Shown here piece by piece: positions 18,490 to 26,770 of a stretch of DNA of 64,000 nt. This stretch comes from an uncultured Prevotella sp. (GTDB taxonomy: Bacteria > Bacteroidota > Bacteroidia > Bacteroidales > Bacteroidaceae): NCBI RefSeq assembly GCF_946407605.1, contig NZ_CAMJOS010000003.1:1-64000 (forward strand), in the 5' to 3' direction. The notes under the pieces were generated by a model. That model was given only the letters and a program-made list of their open reading frames with translations, made no database searches and was not told where the DNA came from. The position numbers were made by a program, and so were the translations under genes. How positions within the stretch are numbered: the stretch's first letter is position 1; each line of letters begins with the position of its first letter.

Positions 18490-19254
18490 TTAAAAATTGA
18501 TACTGCAGTTGACGCCCAACGATGTGGCGTACAGCGGATTCATGGATGACTTGTTCTCCATAATCGTAGGACGTACCTTCAGACTCAGGTCTTTGGAGAT
18601 GTCGAAAGCAGACAGCTCAGCATCGACATAGGCATCAATCACCGAGATGGCATAGACGCCTATCAGACAGAAGAAACTCAAGTCACGCCAGCGGCGGTAT
18701 TTGTCCTTTCGGCTCTTGAATACCTGTTTATAGCGCTCGATGTTCGAATCGTTAATCTGTTTTCCCAGATGGAGGAACTGATTGTAACTGGCTGTCGTCG
18801 GGTCATTGTCCATAATGTCCAGATAGGCCTGCGAGTAGTCGTGATACATCATATTGTTCCACATCATGGCATAGATACATCCCACGAAACCTCCATAGAC
18901 GATGGGCAGCTTCCAGTATTTGCGGTTGTAGATCTGTCCTCCGCCAGGGATTACCAGTGCCAGCCACAGAGCTCGCTGTGGGTTGGGTCGCCATGTGCTC
19001 CAGTCGCGTTTCGCCTTCATGGTGGGAGGGTCCAGCTCTACGATGGACTTCATATGTTTGATGGTGTCGCTGATGGCTGCGGTGTCAACAGCCATTGCTT
19101 CATACATCGAGTCGATAGCCATGACGATAGAGTCAGAAACCTCGTTCTGTGCCACAGCCGATGACGGTAAAAAGGTAAGAAGGTAGAAAGGTAAAAAGAA
19201 AAATAGCCTTTTCACCCTCCTGTTAATCCTTGTTGTCATATCCGACATCTTCAT
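18490..19254 (-). CDS. DUF5683 domain protein
   Basis: A 254-residue protein with an N-terminal signal or membrane segment (LFFFLPFYLLTFLPSSAVAQ), a segment PNPQRALWLALVIPGGGQIYNRKYW typical of DUF5683, and further hydrophobic helices (IVYGGFVGCIYAMMW, SFFCLIGVYAISVIDAYV). Start may be MKMSDM at 19254 or MTTRIN at 19239. Its constant neighbourhood with parB and a lytic transglycosylase in this phylum suggests a cell-envelope role, which is inference only. Confidence 0.88.
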   Translation of the reverse strand: MKMSDMTTRINRRVKRLFFFLPFYLLTFLPSSAVAQNEVSDSIVMAIDSMYEAMAVDTAAISDTIKHMKSIVELDPPTMKAKRDWSTWRPNPQRALWLALVIPGGGQIYNRKYWKLPIVYGGFVGCIYAMMWNNMMYHDYSQAYLDIMDNDPTTASYNQFLHLGKQINDSNIERYKQVFKSRKDKYRRWRDLSFFCLIGVYAISVIDAYVDAELSAFDISKDLSLKVRPTIMENKSSMNPLYATSLGVNCSINF

Positions 19255-19282
19255 CTTTACTTTTTTACCCTTTTATTCTTGT

Positions 19283-20197
19283 TTATTTTCCCAACAGCGA
19301 CAGGATGCGGTTCAGGTCATCCTCGTTGGTGAATGCGATACTGATCTTTCCATTACCCTTGGCTGTGCACGACAGCTGGACCTTTGCCTTCAGACGGTCA
19401 GAGAGATACTGCTTCTTCTCATTCAGACTCTCAGACAGAGGCGTGTCGGTTGTGATACGCTTACGTACCAACTGCACATCCTCGCCATTCTTCAGGGCCT
19501 GCACCATCTCCTCCACCTTACGTACAGAATACTGGTTCTTCTGTACATCACGGAACAGCTTCAACTGCATCGAGGGAGAGTCGAGCGACAACAGGGCACG
19601 GGCATGTCCCATATCAATCTCGTGGTTCTTCAGGGCCATCTGAATCTGGGCGGGCAGCTTCAGCAGACGCATATAGTTGGTAACGGCAGTACGGCTCTTG
19701 CCTACACGCTCCGATATCTTCTCCTGCGTCATGCCACTGGCCTCGGCCAGATGCTCATAGGCCAGCGCAATTTCAATGGCATTCAGGTCCTCACGCTGGA
19801 TATTCTCTACCAGCGCCAGCTCCATCACACTCTCATCGTCAGCGGTACGGATATAGGCAGGAATAGAGGTTAAGCCTGCCATCTGCGAAGCACGCCAGCG
19901 ACGCTCACCAGCAATGATCTGATAGCGGTTCTCGCTAACCTGACGCAGGGTGATAGGTGCAATGATACCCATGTTCTGGATACTGGTGGCCAGCTCCTGC
20001 ATGGCTTCCTGGTCAAACTCACGACGGGGCTGGTCAGGATTGGGTTCTATCTGCTCGATGGGAATCTCGTTCAGGTTCGATGAGCCCTGTGTCTTCACGT
20101 CGCTGGTGTCAATGAGGGCGTCCAGCCCACGTCCATTGCCTATATCGTCCAGGCCACGGCCCAGCACACTCTTGTCAAATTTCTTTCTGACTGCCAT
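19283..20197 (-). CDS. parB: Chromosome-partitioning protein ParB
   Basis: Centromere-binding CTPase that loads at parS and spreads. In 304 residues it shows the ParB/Srx N-terminal domain with IAGERRWRASQMAGL (CTP-binding GERRxRA motif), the KorB-like HTH (MTQEKISERVGKSRTAVTNYMRLLKLP) and a C-terminal dimerisation region. It starts two bases after the parA stop. A palindrome of two parS-like half-sites lies upstream of parA. Confidence 0.96.
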   Translation of the reverse strand: MAVRKKFDKSVLGRGLDDIGNGRGLDALIDTSDVKTQGSSNLNEIPIEQIEPNPDQPRREFDQEAMQELATSIQNMGIIAPITLRQVSENRYQIIAGERRWRASQMAGLTSIPAYIRTADDESVMELALVENIQREDLNAIEIALAYEHLAEASGMTQEKISERVGKSRTAVTNYMRLLKLPAQIQMALKNHEIDMGHARALLSLDSPSMQLKLFRDVQKNQYSVRKVEEMVQALKNGEDVQLVRKRITTDTPLSESLNEKKQYLSDRLKAKVQLSCTAKGNGKISIAFTNEDDLNRILSLLGK

Positions 20198-20199
20198 AG

Positions 20200-20964
20200 T
20201 TACTTCGTCTTGCTAATGATTTCCTTTGCTAAAGCCAAATGGTTTTTACTGCCGGTAGAGTCGGCATCGTAGAGGATGACGGGCAGACCGTGTGACGGAC
20301 TCTCCGACAGTTTTACGTTACGCTGAATGACGGTCTTGAAGACCAGCTCCTGGAAGTGACGCTTCACCTCGTCGTAAATCTGGTTGGCCAGACGCAGACG
20401 AGAGTCGTACATCGTCAGCAGGAAACCTTCAATCTCGAGTTTCGGATTCAGCTTTGATTTGATAATCTTGATGGTATTGAGCAACTTAGAGATACCCTCC
20501 AATGCAAAATACTCACACTGCACAGGGATAATCACGGAGTCTGCAGCTGTCAGCGAGTTAACAGTGATGAGGCCCAGCGAGGGTGAGCAGTCAATGAGGA
20601 TATAGTCATATTCGTTGCGGATGGGGTCCAACAGCTTCTTGATAACTTTTTCGCGGTTGTCCAGATTCAGCATCTCAATCTCTGCGCCCACCAGGTCTAT
20701 ATGACTGGGAATAATGTCAAGTCCTTCAATATCAGTGGTATAGATAGCCTCACGCACATCAGTATGATTGATGATGCACTCATAGAGCGAGCAATCCACC
20801 TCCTTCAAGTCAACACCCAGTCCACTCGAGGCATTGGCCTGCGGATCAGCATCCACAACCAGTACACTCTTCTCAAGCGTAGCCAGCGAAGCTGCCAGAT
20901 TAATGGTTGTTGTCGTTTTGCCAACGCCGCCTTTCTGATTTGCTAATGCAATGATTTTTCCCAT
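20200..20964 (-). CDS. parA: Chromosome-partitioning ATPase ParA
   Basis: Deviant Walker ATPase working with ParB in origin segregation. In 254 residues it carries NQKGGVGKTTTTINLAA (Walker A with signature lysine), VVDADPQANASSGLG and DYILIDCSPSLGL. First gene of a tight leftward run reaching merR at 13559. A TACCTTTG box at 20997-21004 and a candidate operator at 21015-21034 lie upstream, shared with the divergent surE. Confidence 0.96.
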   Translation of the reverse strand: MGKIIALANQKGGVGKTTTTINLAASLATLEKSVLVVDADPQANASSGLGVDLKEVDCSLYECIINHTDVREAIYTTDIEGLDIIPSHIDLVGAEIEMLNLDNREKVIKKLLDPIRNEYDYILIDCSPSLGLITVNSLTAADSVIIPVQCEYFALEGISKLLNTIKIIKSKLNPKLEIEGFLLTMYDSRLRLANQIYDEVKRHFQELVFKTVIQRNVKLSESPSHGLPVILYDADSTGSKNHLALAKEIISKTK

Positions 20965-20996
20965 TTCAATCTTTCTCCTTATTAGATAATAGACTG

Positions 20997-21004
20997 CAAA
21001 GGTA
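20997..21004 (-). promoter_or_regulatory. -7 element of the parAB operon
   Basis: TACCTTTG on the minus strand, 33 bases before the parA ATG. The expected -33 position falls inside the 20-bp palindrome at 21015-21034. Confidence 0.6.
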
Positions 21005-21014
21005 GTAATTTTCC

Positions 21015-21034
21015 GTGAAACAACGTTGTTTCAC
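21015..21034. promoter_or_regulatory. 20-bp palindrome built of two parS-like half-sites
   Basis: Perfect palindrome: GTGAAACA, ACGT, TGTTTCAC. The two eight-base arms are the canonical parS half-sites, but arranged outward-facing with a four-base spacer instead of directly abutted as TGTTTCAC-GTGAAACA. It covers the -33 region of the parAB promoter and lies 27 bases upstream of the surE -33 box. It may be a ParB operator or a variant parS. Confidence 0.7.
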
Positions 21035-21060
21035 CAGATTTATTTTAATTATTTTAGATT

Positions 21061-21092
21061 TTTGGGTATTTCAAAGAAAATAAGTATCTTTG
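21061..21092 (+). promoter_or_regulatory. Promoter of surE-lpxB
   Basis: TTTG (21061-21064), 20 bases, TATCTTTG (21085-21092). It decides the surE start: the ATG at 21113 is downstream, while the upstream in-frame ATG at 21026 would precede the transcript. Confidence 0.8.
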
Positions 21093-21112
21093 CACGCAAA
21101 AACAGAAAAAGA

Positions 21113-21877
21113 ATGACAGAAAGACCTCTGATATTGATTTCCAACGACGATGGCTATCAGGCCAAAGGCATTATGTGCCTGGTAGATATGTTGCGCGATA
21201 TGGCAGACATCATCGTCTGTGCACCTGACTCAGCCCGCTCGGGTTTCTCGTGTGCCTTCTCTGCCACCATCCCTCTCCGACTGAATTTACAGAAGAAAAG
21301 TGAGGGCGTGGAGATATGGTCGTGTAATGGTACGCCTGTTGACTGCGTCAAGATGGGACTGGCCAATATCTGCCCCCGCAAGCCCGATATGATTATTGGT
21401 GGTATCAACCATGGTGACAATGCCTCGGTAAATACGCATTATAGCGGTACGATGGGTGTTACGCTGGAGGGCTGCATGAAGTTTATCCCTTCTGTGGCCT
21501 ATTCTCTTTGTGACTATCGCGGCGATGCCGACTTTGAGCCGCTTCGCCCTTATATCCGTCATTTTACGGAGAAGGTGTTGCGCGAGGGACTGCCTAAGGG
21601 CATCTGTCTGAACATTAACTTCCCGCTGGCGCCTACATTCTTAGGGGTGAAGATGTGTCGTATGGCTTATGGCTCTTGGTGTAACGAGACCACCCAGTGC
21701 CATCATCCGCGTGGCTATGACTACTGGTGGATGGTGGGACACTATCGCAATGAGGAACCGGAACAGGAGGATACAGACCGTTGGGCACTGGATCACGGCT
21801 ATGTGGCTATCACGCCCACACACATGGATGTGACGGCTTATGAGTTCTTGAAACAGAAAAACGACTGGGAACAATGA
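21113..21877 (+). CDS. surE: 5'/3'-nucleotidase SurE
   Basis: A 254-residue metal-dependent nucleotidase with broad nucleoside-monophosphate and short polyphosphate activity. LILISNDDGYQAKGI carries the metal-binding DD near the N-terminus, and APDSARSGFSCAFS and INHGDNASVNTHYSGTMG are the conserved active-site loops. Start placed at MTERPLIL because the promoter box ends 20 bases before it. Its stop overlaps the lpxB start by four bases (ATGA), so translation is coupled. Confidence 0.95.
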   Translation: MTERPLILISNDDGYQAKGIMCLVDMLRDMADIIVCAPDSARSGFSCAFSATIPLRLNLQKKSEGVEIWSCNGTPVDCVKMGLANICPRKPDMIIGGINHGDNASVNTHYSGTMGVTLEGCMKFIPSVAYSLCDYRGDADFEPLRPYIRHFTEKVLREGLPKGICLNINFPLAPTFLGVKMCRMAYGSWCNETTQCHHPRGYDYWWMVGHYRNEEPEQEDTDRWALDHGYVAITPTHMDVTAYEFLKQKNDWEQ

Positions 21878-23052
21878 GATACTATCTGATAGCTGGTGAG
21901 GCCTCAGGCGATTTACACGCCTCACGACTCATGATGGCCCTGAAGGAACAGGACGCTGCAGCTGAGTTCCGATTCTATGGTGGTGACCTGATGCAGTCGG
22001 CTGGTGGTGTGCGTGTAAAACATTATCGTGAGTTGGCCTATATGGGTTTTGTGCCTGTGTTGCTGCATCTGCCTACCATTCTTCGTAATATGAAGCAGGC
22101 CAAGCGCGACATCGTGGCGTGGCAACCTGATGTGGTCATCCTTGTCGACTATCCTGGTTTCAACCTCGATATTGCCAAATATGTCAAGAAACACACCAAC
22201 ATCCCTGTTTACTACTACATCTCTCCTAAGATATGGGCTTGGAAGGAGTATCGCATCAAGAATATCAAGCGCGATGTAGACGAACTCTTCTCTATTCTAC
22301 CCTTCGAAGTGGAGTTCTTCGAGGGAAAGCATCATTATCCCATCCATTATGTCGGCAATCCTACTGCCGATGAGGTGAAGGAGTTTTTAGTGGAAAGTGG
22401 CGCTCGGCCGAAGGACGCTTGCTACCAGAGGGACGCAAGAAAGAGGAAAGTGGAAGGAGGAAAGAGGAAAGAGATCAAACCCATCATTGCCCTGTTGGCT
22501 GGTTCCAGAAAGCAAGAGATCAAGGATAACCTGCCCACGATGATTCAGGCAGCCAAGAAGTTTGAGCAAGACTATGAACTGGTGCTGGCAGGTGCTCCCA
22601 GCATCGATGATGCCTATTATAATCAGTTTATAGCTGGCACTAACGTGCGCCTGGTGAAGAACCAAACCTACCAACTGCTTTCTGAAGCCCATGCTGCACT
22701 GGTGACGAGTGGTACTGCAACGCTTGAGACAGCGTTATTCCGTGTACCTCAGGTGGTATGTTACGAGACACCTCTTCCTCGTCTGATAGGTTGGCTGCGT
22801 AAGAAAGTGCTGAAGGTGAAATATATCTCACTGGTTAACCTGATTGCAGACCGTGAGGTGGTGCGTGAACTGGTTGCCGATACCTTCACGCTGGATAACA
22901 TCTCTCATGAACTGGAAGTGATTCTCTCTGATCCACAACGAGAGCAGATGCTGAAAGGCTACGAGGATGTCTGGGCACGACTCGGAAAAGAGAATGCCCC
23001 TCGTAATGCAGCGAGAATCATGATTGAACTGTTGGGAAAAACGTCAGTTTAA
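21874..23052 (+). CDS. lpxB: Lipid-A-disaccharide synthase
   Basis: Joins UDP-diacylglucosamine and lipid X in lipid A synthesis at the inner membrane. In 392 residues it shows YYLIAGEASGDLHAS at the N-terminus, VDYPGFNLDIAKYVK, the PKIWAWKEYRIKNIKR motif and the C-terminal SGTATLETALFRVPQVVCY donor-site motif. Residues about 178-205 form a basic, purine-rich insert (DARKRKVEGGKRKE) not expected in LpxB, encoded by a repetitive AAAGAGGAAA-type tract at 22437-22470. Its last four bases overlap the convergent phosphatase gene. Confidence 0.94.
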   Translation: MRYYLIAGEASGDLHASRLMMALKEQDAAAEFRFYGGDLMQSAGGVRVKHYRELAYMGFVPVLLHLPTILRNMKQAKRDIVAWQPDVVILVDYPGFNLDIAKYVKKHTNIPVYYYISPKIWAWKEYRIKNIKRDVDELFSILPFEVEFFEGKHHYPIHYVGNPTADEVKEFLVESGARPKDACYQRDARKRKVEGGKRKEIKPIIALLAGSRKQEIKDNLPTMIQAAKKFEQDYELVLAGAPSIDDAYYNQFIAGTNVRLVKNQTYQLLSEAHAALVTSGTATLETALFRVPQVVCYETPLPRLIGWLRKKVLKVKYISLVNLIADREVVRELVADTFTLDNISHELEVILSDPQREQMLKGYEDVWARLGKENAPRNAARIMIELLGKTSV

Positions 23053-25157
23053 CCCAATTTCAGACTCAGCAGCGTCAGGTCATCATTGACCTCGGCACCA
23101 TCGCGGAACTGATCGACCAGTGCCTTCAGACACTCGTCAAGTTCCTTACCATTTTCAAAGTGGTTGTTGCACAGGAAGTTCATCAGACGCTCCTCGCCAA
23201 ACTGCTCCTGTTTTTTGTTCTCTGCCTCTGTCAGACCGTCAGAATATACCAGTAGCGGGTGTCCCATGATGCTCTCAATCTCCTCACCTTCATATTCCAA
23301 TTCAGGCCACAGACCAATTGGCGCATTGGGCTTCATCTCAATGAAATGTGCAGGATGTGGGCCGTTGTCGCCTTTCTCTACAGGAGCGTCAGTCAGAACA
23401 GGCGGGTTGTGACCGGCATTACAGAATGACAGCTTACCGGTATTCAGGTCAAGCAGTCCCATAAACATCGTCACAAACATGCCTTGCTCGTTATTCTCTG
23501 TCAGCGCCATATTCATATGGGTGGCAATCTCTGCCGGCATCATGTGCTGGGCTGCCATAGTACGGAACAGACGGGTAGCCTGAGCCATGAACAGGGAGGC
23601 GGGAACACCCTTGCCGCTGACGTCGCCCAAGCAGAAATACAATTTGTCGCCCTCTAACAGATAACCATACAAATCACCACCAACCTCCTTGGCAGTTGTC
23701 ATCAGGGCATGCAGATCCAGACCTTCGCGCAATGGGAACTGATGGGGCACCATCGACATCTGAATATCGCGGGCAATACGCAGCTCACTTTCAATACGCT
23801 CCTTGGCTGCAGTGGTCTCTTCCAACTGATTATAAGCCACTTTCAGTTTCTGGTGTGCCTCTTCCAAACGCTGGTGGGCATGCTTCAGACGCTTGGCCGA
23901 CCTGTAACGGAAGAAGATAAAAATAGAGAAGAAGACCACCACCAATGCCAATGCTATCAAGGAGCTGATCATGCGCTGGCGAGCCATTTCTGCCTGCTGG
24001 ATAGCTATCTGTGCTTCCTTCTGCTGGGTCTCGTAGATAATAGCCAACTCGGCAGTATCGTCACCCTTCCTCTTGACAATAGCACTGTCCAGTGCATTAC
24101 AGAGCTGTAGGCTGACAGCCATCACAGAGTCCTTGCGGAGGGCTTCTACGTTGGCACGCAGCTTGGGAAGCAGGTAGAGCTGGATATTGTCGAGCGATGG
24201 TTCCAATCCCCAGTCTTCAATCATCTGGTCTAAGTAGCGATAGTTGTCAGCAGCCTCAGTATAGAGACCTGCTGCCATCAGGTAGTCGTTAGCATAGATT
24301 CTGCCTGTGCTGGTCTTGGAAAATTCAGTCTGCAGGAAGGCCTTATAAGCCTTGGCGGCTTCGGTATTCCTGTTCAGTCCCTGCATGGCCACCGCTCTCA
24401 TAATCTCTATTCGTCCCTGATATTCATCGAAATACTCTCGACGGGCATCAGGCTTTTCGCTATATAGGCCAAGCAGCATCTCTGCACGGTCAATCCAATA
24501 GACGGCCTCGTCAAATCGACGGGTGTTGATATATGCCAGACTGGTATATACGGTACCTATGACTGCCTCCTGTAATCCACGAGCCGTACTGTCTGTAGAC
24601 CATCGGTTGACATAGTGCTCACGGGCTGAGTAGAAACTCTCCTGTGCCTCTTCACCATGACCCAGGTTCAACTGGCAGCAACCGATATTATTCAACAGGA
24701 TGGCATAGTCAATATCCGAGCCATAGCCCGTCTCTTGCAGTTTCTTCACGGCAGGCATGGCCACACGCAGCGCACCTTCATAGTCGCCTTTGACGAGTAG
24801 CAGTTCTGACAGTCTGCGGGCTGACTTGACGTAGGCCATAGAGTCTTGTGCTGTCTCAATCTTGCCGTCAATCACCTTTTTATAATAGAACTCAGAAGTG
24901 CGATATTGCGCCTGACGATAGTAGGCCACACCTCTCCAGCGGTTAGCGTCCATAGATGAGATGCTGCCATTTTGCTCAAAACTATCGGCCAGTGCTAACA
25001 CACGGTCATAGTCTTTTTGATAGCCTGCTTCAAAGATAAGGCTGTCGGCATGTTCTGATTTGAAGTCGGATGTTTTTGTGTTGTGTTCACACGACACAAT
25101 GACCGCAATGTTTGCGACCAAGCATACCATAGGCCATAGTCTCGTTAGTTTCATCAT
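23049..25157 (-). CDS. Lipoprotein-like TPR sensor with C-terminal PP2C (SpoIIE) phosphatase
   Basis: About 702 residues. The N-terminus has a lipobox-like IAVIVSC-E, then residues about 30-370 are TPR-like helices. One membrane segment (MISSLIALALVVVFFSIFIFF, near residue 400) is followed by a coiled coil and a SpoIIE/RsbU-type PP2C domain (YLLEGDKLYFCLGDVSGKGVPASLFMA; LLVYSDGLTEAEN). The predicted topology is periplasmic TPRs and a cytoplasmic Ser/Thr phosphatase acting on an unidentified partner. Start chosen at MMKLTRLW (25157 or 25154) because the TATCTTTG box at 25182-25189 covers the longer frame's ATG. Confidence 0.88.
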   Translation of the reverse strand: MMKLTRLWPMVCLVANIAVIVSCEHNTKTSDFKSEHADSLIFEAGYQKDYDRVLALADSFEQNGSISSMDANRWRGVAYYRQAQYRTSEFYYKKVIDGKIETAQDSMAYVKSARRLSELLLVKGDYEGALRVAMPAVKKLQETGYGSDIDYAILLNNIGCCQLNLGHGEEAQESFYSAREHYVNRWSTDSTARGLQEAVIGTVYTSLAYINTRRFDEAVYWIDRAEMLLGLYSEKPDARREYFDEYQGRIEIMRAVAMQGLNRNTEAAKAYKAFLQTEFSKTSTGRIYANDYLMAAGLYTEAADNYRYLDQMIEDWGLEPSLDNIQLYLLPKLRANVEALRKDSVMAVSLQLCNALDSAIVKRKGDDTAELAIIYETQQKEAQIAIQQAEMARQRMISSLIALALVVVFFSIFIFFRYRSAKRLKHAHQRLEEAHQKLKVAYNQLEETTAAKERIESELRIARDIQMSMVPHQFPLREGLDLHALMTTAKEVGGDLYGYLLEGDKLYFCLGDVSGKGVPASLFMAQATRLFRTMAAQHMMPAEIATHMNMALTENNEQGMFVTMFMGLLDLNTGKLSFCNAGHNPPVLTDAPVEKGDNGPHPAHFIEMKPNAPIGLWPELEYEGEEIESIMGHPLLVYSDGLTEAENKKQEQFGEERLMNFLCNNHFENGKELDECLKALVDQFRDGAEVNDDLTLLSLKLG

Positions 25158-25181
25158 TTTATATGTTATTGATTTCGTTTG

Positions 25182-25189
25182 CAAAGATA
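25182..25189 (-). promoter_or_regulatory. -7 element of the TPR-PP2C gene
   Basis: TATCTTTG on the minus strand, with a TTG 18 bases upstream. It fixes the downstream start codon at 25154-25157. Confidence 0.6.
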
Positions 25190-25206
25190 ATGATTTTCCA
25201 CTAAAG

Positions 25207-26172
25207 TCAATCTTTTTTTTCCAAAAACTTTTTGCGTTCTTGCCAAATCTCTATAGAATTGATAATATTTTGCCATAGGATGTAGCAACCAGGCCCCACA
25301 GAGGATAAGGGATTCAGGTAGGTGGTGCCCAGCCAGATGGCAAAGGCGGTGTTCTTCTGCCCTAAGGCCTGACCTGCTTCCTGGGTCCTGTTGAAGAAAT
25401 GACCTATGAAGCGACCTACTGCAAACTGGATGATACAGAGCACAAGTCCTAATAAGGCTATTGTAGTGAGTAGCAGCAGTGAAGCCTCGGCATGTACGAT
25501 ATTCTTCACGGTGGTACCAGTCACAATCATCAACGAACAGCCCCAGAGGTAGAACGACAGGTCACGGATGCTTGTAATCTTTTGATGCAGTTTGTGCATC
25601 GTGTGCTTGACCACATAAGCCAGCAGCATGGGGACTACAAGCAGAATGACAACTTGATAAAGAATCTTGGTGAAGGCACTCATGAACGAGACATCGGCTC
25701 CTTTCTCAATCATTGGGAAACATAGGGGCACCAGCAGCACCGTGATGAAATTTGACAGGAAGGTAAAGGTGGTGGTCTGCTCCAAAGAACCGCCCAGCTT
25801 CTGTGTGACTACAGCGGCAGCAGTGGCGCAGGGGGCGATGATGCACATCAGCAGGGCTTCCATCAGTACCAGCTTCTCGTCTTTCAGGTTCAACCCCAGA
25901 ATCAGTGCCATCACGATGCCTACAAACAGCAGGTTGAACACACTCACCCACAGATGCCACCATACTGGTCTCATCTTGTGGAAGTCCACCTTGCAGAACG
26001 TCACGAAGAGCACCAGGAACATAAACATCGGCAGGATAGCCTCCATGATGGGGTCAAAGAACAAGGCTGCCCCTTCTAGTTGTGGCACAAAGGCAAAAAC
26101 CAGATAGGCAACGGCACCAATACCCATTGATACAGGCAGTGTCCAGTCTTTCAGAAATTTTATGATGTCCAT
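25207..26172 (-). CDS. BASS-family (bile acid:sodium symporter-like) transporter
   Basis: A 321-residue integral membrane protein with about nine to ten hydrophobic segments. The stretch LMCIIAPCATAAAVVTQKLGGSLEQTT is the crossover-helix motif region of the BASS superfamily, and AFAIWLGTTYLNPLSSVGPGCYILWQN is the C-terminal conserved region. The substrate is not inferable (organic anion, pantoate-like acid or other). TACCTTTG at 26181-26188 ends nine bases before the ATG, suggesting a very short leader. Confidence 0.8.
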   Translation of the reverse strand: MDIIKFLKDWTLPVSMGIGAVAYLVFAFVPQLEGAALFFDPIMEAILPMFMFLVLFVTFCKVDFHKMRPVWWHLWVSVFNLLFVGIVMALILGLNLKDEKLVLMEALLMCIIAPCATAAAVVTQKLGGSLEQTTTFTFLSNFITVLLVPLCFPMIEKGADVSFMSAFTKILYQVVILLVVPMLLAYVVKHTMHKLHQKITSIRDLSFYLWGCSLMIVTGTTVKNIVHAEASLLLLTTIALLGLVLCIIQFAVGRFIGHFFNRTQEAGQALGQKNTAFAIWLGTTYLNPLSSVGPGCYILWQNIINSIEIWQERKKFLEKKD

Positions 26173-26199
26173 AATCGCGACAAAGGTACATAATTTATT

Positions 26200-26240
26200 G
26201 GAGTTAAAGGGAGTTAAGGGAGTTAAAGGGAGTTAAAGGA
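26200..26240. repeat. Short tandem repeat of GGGAGTTAAA
   Basis: Four nearly perfect 9-10 base copies between the divergent BASS transporter and DUF4332 genes, upstream of both promoters. Copy number of such short repeats can vary by slippage. Confidence 0.85.
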
Positions 26241-26265
26241 CGATAGTTTATTGAGCAAAATTAAC

Positions 26266-26273
26266 TATATTTG
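26266..26273 (+). promoter_or_regulatory. -7 element of the DUF4332 gene
   Basis: TATATTTG, 42 bases before the ATG at 26316. No good -33 match at the usual distance. Confidence 0.45.
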
Positions 26274-26315
26274 CGAATCAATTCATTTATTACCTAACTA
26301 AAAAACCGATTAATT

Positions 26316-26723
26316 ATGGATTACAAGATTATTGACATCGAAGGTGTAGGCGACGTTTATGCTGAGAAGCTGCAGGCCGCAGGTATTAACAAGGTGAGTG
26401 AGTTGCTCGAGAAATGTGCAGCCCCCAAGGGACGTAAGGAACTGGCTGAGGCTACGGGTATCTCAGAGAAGCTAATTCTGAAATGGACCAACCATGCAGA
26501 CCTGTTCCGCATCAATGGCGTGGGTCCTCAGTTTGCTGAGTTGCTCGAGGCTGCTGGCGTAGATACTGTGAAGGAGTTCCGTCATCGTGTGGCAGAGAAC
26601 CTGCAGCCCAAGTTGGTGGAGATCAACGAGAAGAAGAATATCTGCAATCGTGTTCCTGCCGTCAGCGAGATACAGAAGATGATTGACCAGGCCAAGGAAC
26701 TGGAACCAAAGATGACCTACTAA
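26316..26723 (+). CDS. DUF4332 helix-hairpin-helix protein
   Basis: A 135-residue protein with two helix-hairpin-helix units: IDIEGVGDVYAEKLQAAGI (residues about 6-24) and FRINGVGPQFAELLEAAGV (about 68-86). This pattern is the DUF4332 family and suggests nonspecific DNA or nucleic-acid binding, though no member's role is firmly known to me. Monocistronic, ending in a strong terminator. Confidence 0.88.
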   Translation: MDYKIIDIEGVGDVYAEKLQAAGINKVSELLEKCAAPKGRKELAEATGISEKLILKWTNHADLFRINGVGPQFAELLEAAGVDTVKEFRHRVAENLQPKLVEINEKKNICNRVPAVSEIQKMIDQAKELEPKMTY

Positions 26724-26740
26724 GAGTCATATCATACAGA

Positions 26741-26770
26741 AATCCCCAGCCAGCGCTGGGGATTTTTTAT
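26741..26770. terminator. Bidirectional terminator between DUF4332 and nadB
   Basis: Ten-bp stem AATCCCCAGC (26741-26750) with GCTGGGGATT (26755-26764), four-base loop, T-run on the plus side. The same stem sequence recurs at 36555-36580, so it is a repeated terminator type in this genome. Confidence 0.85.
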
